In this document: positions 60,417 to 64,000 of the stretch, piece after piece | How the letters are laid out: every line of letters starts with the position of its first letter | Position numbering within the stretch: position 1 is the first letter of the stretch | NCBI GenBank assembly: GCA_018828145.1 | Contig: JAHJWO010000004.1 | Span: forward strand, 50,324-114,323 | Length of the DNA stretch: 64,000 nt | Source: Alphaproteobacteria bacterium | Lineage (GTDB): Bacteria; Pseudomonadota; Alphaproteobacteria; Rhizobiales; Devosiaceae | Direction of reading: 5' to 3' | Translations under genes and position numbers: made by a program | The notes under the pieces: model-generated | The model's input: the letters and a program-made list of their open reading frames with translations, nothing else | Told to the model about the DNA's origin: nothing | The model's database searches: none

Positions 60417-62387
60417 ATGAGCATCGAACTCGGCCATTTCGCCCTCATCCTGGCCTTTGCCATTGCCGTGGTCTCAACCGTCGGCGGTTACACCTTCTGG
60501 CGCTCCGGACAGCGCATCGCGCTGGTGCTGAGCCAGGGCGCCGTGCTGCAATTCGTGCTGGTGGCGGTGGCCTTTGCGGCGCTGATCCAGGCCTTCATCG
60601 CCTCCGATTTCAGCCTGCTGCTGGCGGCCAGCAATTCCCATTCGCTCAAGCCGCTGATCTTCAAGATCTCCGGCGTCTGGGGCAATCATGAAGGCTCCAT
60701 GGTGCTGTGGATCTTCATCCTCGTCGCCTTCGGCGCCATGGTCGCCGCCTTCGGCCGCCGCCTGCCGGGCGACCTGCTGGCGCTGGTGTTGGCAACGCAG
60801 AGCCTGCTGACAGCGGCCTTTGCCGGCTTCACGCTGTTCACCTCCAATCCCTTTGCCCGCCTCATCCCGGCGCCCATCGAGGGCAATGACCTCAACCCGG
60901 TGCTGCAGGATATCGGCCTCGCCATCCATCCGCCGCTGCTCTATGCCGGCTATGTCGGCTTCTCGATCTGCTTTTCCTTTGCCATTGCCGCGCTGATCTC
61001 GGGCCGTATCGACCAGGCCTGGGCGCGCTGGGTGCGGCCCTGGGCCATGCTGAGCTGGACTTTCCTGACCCTGGGCATCGCCATGGGCTCCTACTGGGCC
61101 TATTACGAGCTCGGCTGGGGCGGCTGGTGGTTCTGGGACCCGGTGGAAAATGCCAGCTTCATGCCCTGGCTGGCCGGCACGGCGCTGCTGCATTCGGCGC
61201 TGGTGATGGAAAAGCGCAATGCGCTCAAGATCTGGACGATCTTTTTGTCCATCATCACCTTCTCGCTGTCGCTGCTGGGCACGTTCCTGGTGCGCTCGGG
61301 CATCCTCACGTCGGTGCATACCTTTGCCAGCGATCCCACGCGCGGCCTGGTCATTCTGGCCCTGCTGGCGCTGGTGATCGGCGGCGCGTTTTTCCTGTTC
61401 GCCATGCGGGCGTCGACACTGCGTCAGGGTGGGCTGTTTGCCCCGGTCAGCCGCGAAGGCGCGCTGATCATCAACAATCTGTTCCTCGCCACCGCCGTTG
61501 GGGCGGTGCTGGTGGGCACGCTTTATCCGCTGCTGCTCGATGCGCTGGTGGGCACCTCCATTTCAGTGGGCGCCCCCTTCTTCAATCTCACCTTTGGTGC
61601 CCTGATGGCGCCATTGCTGCTGGTGCTGCCATTTGGGCCGCTGCTGGCCTGGAAGCGGGCTGATGTGGTGGGCGCGGCCCAGCGCCTGATCGGCGCGGCA
61701 GCGCTGGCGATCTTTTGCACCATCCTGATTTCGGCGCTGGGCGGGGTGTCTATTTCGCTGGCGCCGCTGGGCCTGCTGCTTGGCTTCTGGGTTGCCTTTG
61801 GCGCCTTTGCCGAACTGGTCGAGCGCAGCAGGATTGGTCGCATGCCGCTGGGCGAGAGCATTCGCCGTCTGGTTGGCCTGCCGCGCACAGTGTGGTCGAC
61901 GGCTCTGGCCCATTTCGGCATGGGCGTAACCGTATTGGGCATTGTGGCAACGACAGCCTGGGAGACCGAGCTGGTGACCACGCTCAATCCCGGCGAAACC
62001 GCCGAGCTCTCCGGCTATACCATCGACTTTGACAGTTTCGGCCAGCAGCCTGGCCCCAACTACATGGCCGACGAGGCCCGCTTCACCATCACCGCGCCCG
62101 GCGGCAGTACGCGCCAGACCCTGGCCGATCGGCGCACTTATGTGGCCACCGGCATGCCCACAACCGAGGCGGCCATCGAGACCTATGGCTTTTCCCAGCT
62201 CTACTTGCAGCTCGGCGAACCGCTCAATGACACCCATGTGGTCCGCATCTGGCACAAGCCCTACATCACCCTGATCTGGTTTGGCGCCATCCTGATGGCA
62301 TTGGCCGGCGTGATCTCGCTGACCGATCGGCGGGTGCGGGTCGGGGCGCCGCGACGCGCCGCCAAGCTGGCCAGCGAGCCTGCCTAA
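60417..62387 (+). CDS. ccmF: Heme lyase CcmF
   Basis: A 656-residue inner-membrane protein with about 14-15 helices that attaches heme to apocytochrome c. The tryptophan-rich WWD motif is clear ([19 protein letters not shown], near residues 230-248), and external His residues in [25 protein letters not shown] and [16 protein letters not shown] match the heme-contact positions. The large C-terminal periplasmic loop ([15 protein letters not shown]) is present. Start at 60417; a GTG at 60381 lies in the repeat and is unlikely. It ends one base into ccmH. Confidence 0.94.
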   Translation: MSIELGHFALILAFAIAVVSTVGGYTFWRSGQRIALVLSQGAVLQFVLVAVAFAALIQAFIASDFSLLLAASNSHSLKPLIFKISGVWGNHEGSMVLWIFILVAFGAMVAAFGRRLPGDLLALVLATQSLLTAAFAGFTLFTSNPFARLIPAPIEGNDLNPVLQDIGLAIHPPLLYAGYVGFSICFSFAIAALISGRIDQAWARWVRPWAMLSWTFLTLGIAMGSYWAYYELGWGGWWFWDPVENASFMPWLAGTALLHSALVMEKRNALKIWTIFLSIITFSLSLLGTFLVRSGILTSVHTFASDPTRGLVILALLALVIGGAFFLFAMRASTLRQGGLFAPVSREGALIINNLFLATAVGAVLVGTLYPLLLDALVGTSISVGAPFFNLTFGALMAPLLLVLPFGPLLAWKRADVVGAAQRLIGAAALAIFCTILISALGGVSISLAPLGLLLGFWVAFGAFAELVERSRIGRMPLGESIRRLVGLPRTVWSTALAHFGMGVTVLGIVATTAWETELVTTLNPGETAELSGYTIDFDSFGQQPGPNYMADEARFTITAPGGSTRQTLADRRTYVATGMPTTEAAIETYGFSQLYLQLGEPLNDTHVVRIWHKPYITLIWFGAILMALAGVISLTDRRVRVGAPRRAAKLASEPA

Positions 62388-62851
62388 TGAGCCGGTTGCG
62401 CGCGCTTGTACTGGCCATGGGGCTTTTGGCCAGCGGCGCCACCATGGCCGTCAGCCCCGACGAAGTTCTGTCAGATCCAGCGCTCGAAAGCCGCGCCCGC
62501 GCGATTTCCGAGGGGCTGCGGTGCCTCGTCTGCCAGAATCAGTCCATCGACGACAGCGATGCCGATCTGGCGCGCGATCTGCGCGTTCTGGTGCGCGAAC
62601 GGTTGGTGGCAGGCGACAGCGACGAAGCCGTGCGACAGTTCCTTGTCGATCGCTATGGCGAGTTCGTGCTGCTCAATCCGCGCGTCAACAATCACACGCT
62701 ATTGCTCTGGATCGCCGCACCCACGCTGTTGGGCGGGGGTCTGGCAACGCTCTGGCTGCTCGGTCGGCGCCGCCGGCGTGAGGATGATGTCGTGCTCAGC
62801 GCCGAAGAGCGCGCCGCGCTTGATAGTCTTGAAGAGACACCGGGCGCGTAG
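62387..62851 (+). CDS. ccmH: Cytochrome c maturation thioredoxin-like protein CcmH
   Basis: A 154-residue periplasmic oxidoreductase anchored by a C-terminal helix ([21 protein letters not shown]). It has a signal sequence and the active-site motif [23 protein letters not shown] (LRCxxC), which reduces the apocytochrome cysteines. It is the short CcmH/CcmL form; the TPR part is in CcmI. The ATG shares a base with the ccmF stop. A gap of 134 bp follows to the protease gene. Confidence 0.94.
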   Translation: MSRLRALVLAMGLLASGATMAVSPDEVLSDPALESRARAISEGLRCLVCQNQSIDDSDADLARDLRVLVRERLVAGDSDEAVRQFLVDRYGEFVLLNPRVNNHTLLLWIAAPTLLGGGLATLWLLGRRRRREDDVVLSAEERAALDSLEETPGA

Positions 62852-62873
62852 TCCGTCGGAGGCCCGCCGCAAT

Positions 62874-62901
62874 CTTGCCCGCTACATTGCCAAACCTTAA
62901 T
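62874..62901 (+). promoter_or_regulatory. Possible RpoH-type promoter of the protease gene
   Basis: CTTG (62874-62877) and CCTTAAT (62895-62901) are 17 bp apart, similar to the alphaproteobacterial heat-shock sigma-32 pattern (CTTG-N17-CCCCAT). The -10 part matches only in part. It lies 85 bp before the degP start. Confidence 0.35.
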
Positions 62902-62985
62902 GTGCGCGCAACCTCGCAGAAAGATGGTGTGTTCCATAGCTAGTCCGACAAGCTGTTGAGGGCTTGCCGAAGGAGAAATAACTAC

Positions 62986-64000
62986 ATGCGCTCGTCCATT
63001 ATCAAGCGTACCAGCCGCTGGCTCGGGGCATCAGCCCTGGCGCTGATGGTTGGTATCGGCGGTGTCTCCACTGCCTATGTCATCACCGGCCAGGCTGCCA
63101 ATGCGCAGGTCCAGAACGCCGCGCAGATTGTCGTTCCCGATGCAGCCGCGCCGCACGCCGGCTTTGCCGACCTGGTTGAGGCCGTCAAACCCGCCGTGGT
63201 GTCGATCCTGGTGGAGGCCGAAGAGAGCGCCCAGAACGTCCAGCGTGGCGGCGGTCCCAACGGCCAGTTCGATTTCAACTTCCCCGATCTGCCCGATGGG
63301 CATCCCTTCAAGGACTTCTTCAACCAGTTCGGCCAGCAGGGTAATGGCGGCGGCGGTGCTGCCCCCGCGCCGCGTCACTACATGGCTGCCGGCTCGGGCT
63401 TCGTGATTTCGGGCGACGGCTACATCGTCACCAACAATCACGTGGTCGAAGACGCCACCAAGGTTACCGTTGTGTTCGACGACGGCACCGAAAAAGTCGC
63501 CACCATCGTGGGCACCGACAAGCGGACCGATCTGGCCGTACTCAAGATTGATGGCACGGACCTGCCCTTTGTCAGCTTTGAAGACACGCCGAGCCGGATT
63601 GGCGACTGGGTCGTGGCCGTGGGCAATCCCTTTGGCCTGGGCGGCACTGTCACCGTTGGCGTGATTTCGGGTTCGGGCCGCAATATCGGCGGCTCCAACT
63701 ATGGCGATTTCCTGCAGATCGATGCGGCCGTCAATACCGGCAACTCGGGCGGTCCAGCCTTCAATACCAAGGGCCAGGTCGTGGGCGTCAACACCGCCAT
63801 CTATTCGCCAAACGGCGGTAACGTCGGCATCGCCTTCGCCATCCCGGCCTCTACCGTCAAGACCATCGTGCAGCAGCTGATCGACAGCGGCTCGGTGACC
63901 CGCGGCTATCTGGGCGTGTCCATCCAGGACGTGACCCGTGATATCGCCGACGGTGTTGGCCTGACCGCAGCCAAGGGTGCCATCGTGCGCGAACCTGCAG
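62986..64000 (+). CDS. degP: DegP/HtrA-family serine endoprotease, 3' end outside the window
   Basis: Periplasmic heat-shock protease, 338 residues visible. A signal sequence (LGASALALMVGIGGVSTAYVITG) is followed by a trypsin-like protease domain with the catalytic triad His in TNNHVVED, Asp in KRTDLAVLKI and Ser in NTGNSGGPAFN. The first PDZ domain begins near the window end (GYLGVSIQDVTRDIADGVGL). A Gly-rich LA loop (QFGQQGNGGGG) lies before the His motif, as in DegP-like proteins of Rhizobiales. AGGAGA nine bases upstream marks the start. Whether it has a second PDZ domain cannot be seen. Confidence 0.92.
   Translation, partial: MRSSIIKRTSRWLGASALALMVGIGGVSTAYVITGQAANAQVQNAAQIVVPDAAAPHAGFADLVEAVKPAVVSILVEAEESAQNVQRGGGPNGQFDFNFPDLPDGHPFKDFFNQFGQQGNGGGGAAPAPRHYMAAGSGFVISGDGYIVTNNHVVEDATKVTVVFDDGTEKVATIVGTDKRTDLAVLKIDGTDLPFVSFEDTPSRIGDWVVAVGNPFGLGGTVTVGVISGSGRNIGGSNYGDFLQIDAAVNTGNSGGPAFNTKGQVVGVNTAIYSPNGGNVGIAFAIPASTVKTIVQQLIDSGSVTRGYLGVSIQDVTRDIADGVGLTAAKGAIVREPA

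Overview
The window is dense, GC-rich chromosomal DNA from an alphaproteobacterium of the order Hyphomicrobiales, and a Devosia-like organism fits best. The signs are a MucR/Ros-type zinc-finger regulator, a FeuPQ-like two-component system with a small secreted protein in front of it, a NasS/NasT-controlled nitrate cluster, many families typical of this order (DUF1491, DUF2336, DUF6456, a DUF1254/DUF1214 pair), a gene-transfer-agent (GTA) remnant and a ccmI-E-F-H/degP block. Genus is an inference; there is no rRNA gene in the window. I saw no tRNA, rRNA, insertion sequence or CRISPR array.

Layout. 1-9.2 kb (minus strand): nitrate assimilation, nrtA-nrtB-nrtC-nirD-nasA-cysG (cysG runs off the left edge), with the nasS and nasT sensor/antiterminator genes upstream. 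The 331-bp gap before nrtA holds a sigma-54 promoter match, a tandem hexaloop RNA motif of the kind bound by ANTAR proteins, and an intrinsic terminator that overlaps the second hairpin. The nirB gene is missing from its usual slot. 9.3-18.3 kb: an epimerase, two small secreted proteins, a zinc-type L-asparaginase, a HerA-like ATPase with a LOG-like partner, a single-domain response regulator, superoxide dismutase and an S9 oligopeptidase. 18.5-24.3 kb: a complete seven-gene mrpABCDEFG cation/proton antiporter operon with overlapping genes. 24.4-32.8 kb: mucR, a DnaA-C-like HTH protein with a DUF6456 partner, sufE, a PAS histidine kinase overlapping a peptidoglycan-binding protein, DUF1491 and DUF2336 proteins, and a TTG-initiated small gene ahead of a lipoprotein gene. 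32.8-40.1 kb: chromate resistance chrB-chrA, a divergent MFS gene with an ArsR-like operator in its promoter, an HD-GYP phosphodiesterase, a DUF1214/DUF1254 pair, and a toxin-first toxin-antitoxin pair with paired operators.

40.2-46.8 kb: a class A penicillin-binding protein, a YcgN-like protein, a degenerate GGDEF protein, a YegD-like Hsp70, and DUF2254 and DUF2147 proteins. 47.3-50.9 kb: a collapsed GTA locus. A small-terminase-like gene is followed by one open frame in which the ATPase start of the large terminase is joined in frame to the C-terminal part of the tail-tip protein, then by a GH108 lysozyme carrying a membrane tail. 51.1-53.7 kb: feuN-like/feuP/feuQ. 53.7-58.6 kb: a surface lipoprotein, an unrecognised conserved-looking protein, and a divergent sarcosine-oxidase-like flavoprotein pair. 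58.7-64 kb: cytochrome c maturation ccmI-ccmE-ccmF-ccmH, then a DegP-family protease cut by the right edge.

Two families of GC-rich palindromic repeats lie between genes. Family A is at 14.6 kb and, as an inverted pair, at 52.2 kb. Family B is at 15.4, 46.9 and 60.3 kb. Two of these sit inside operons (feuP/feuQ and ccmE/ccmF), and the feuP/feuQ copy supplies the apparent ribosome-binding site of feuQ.
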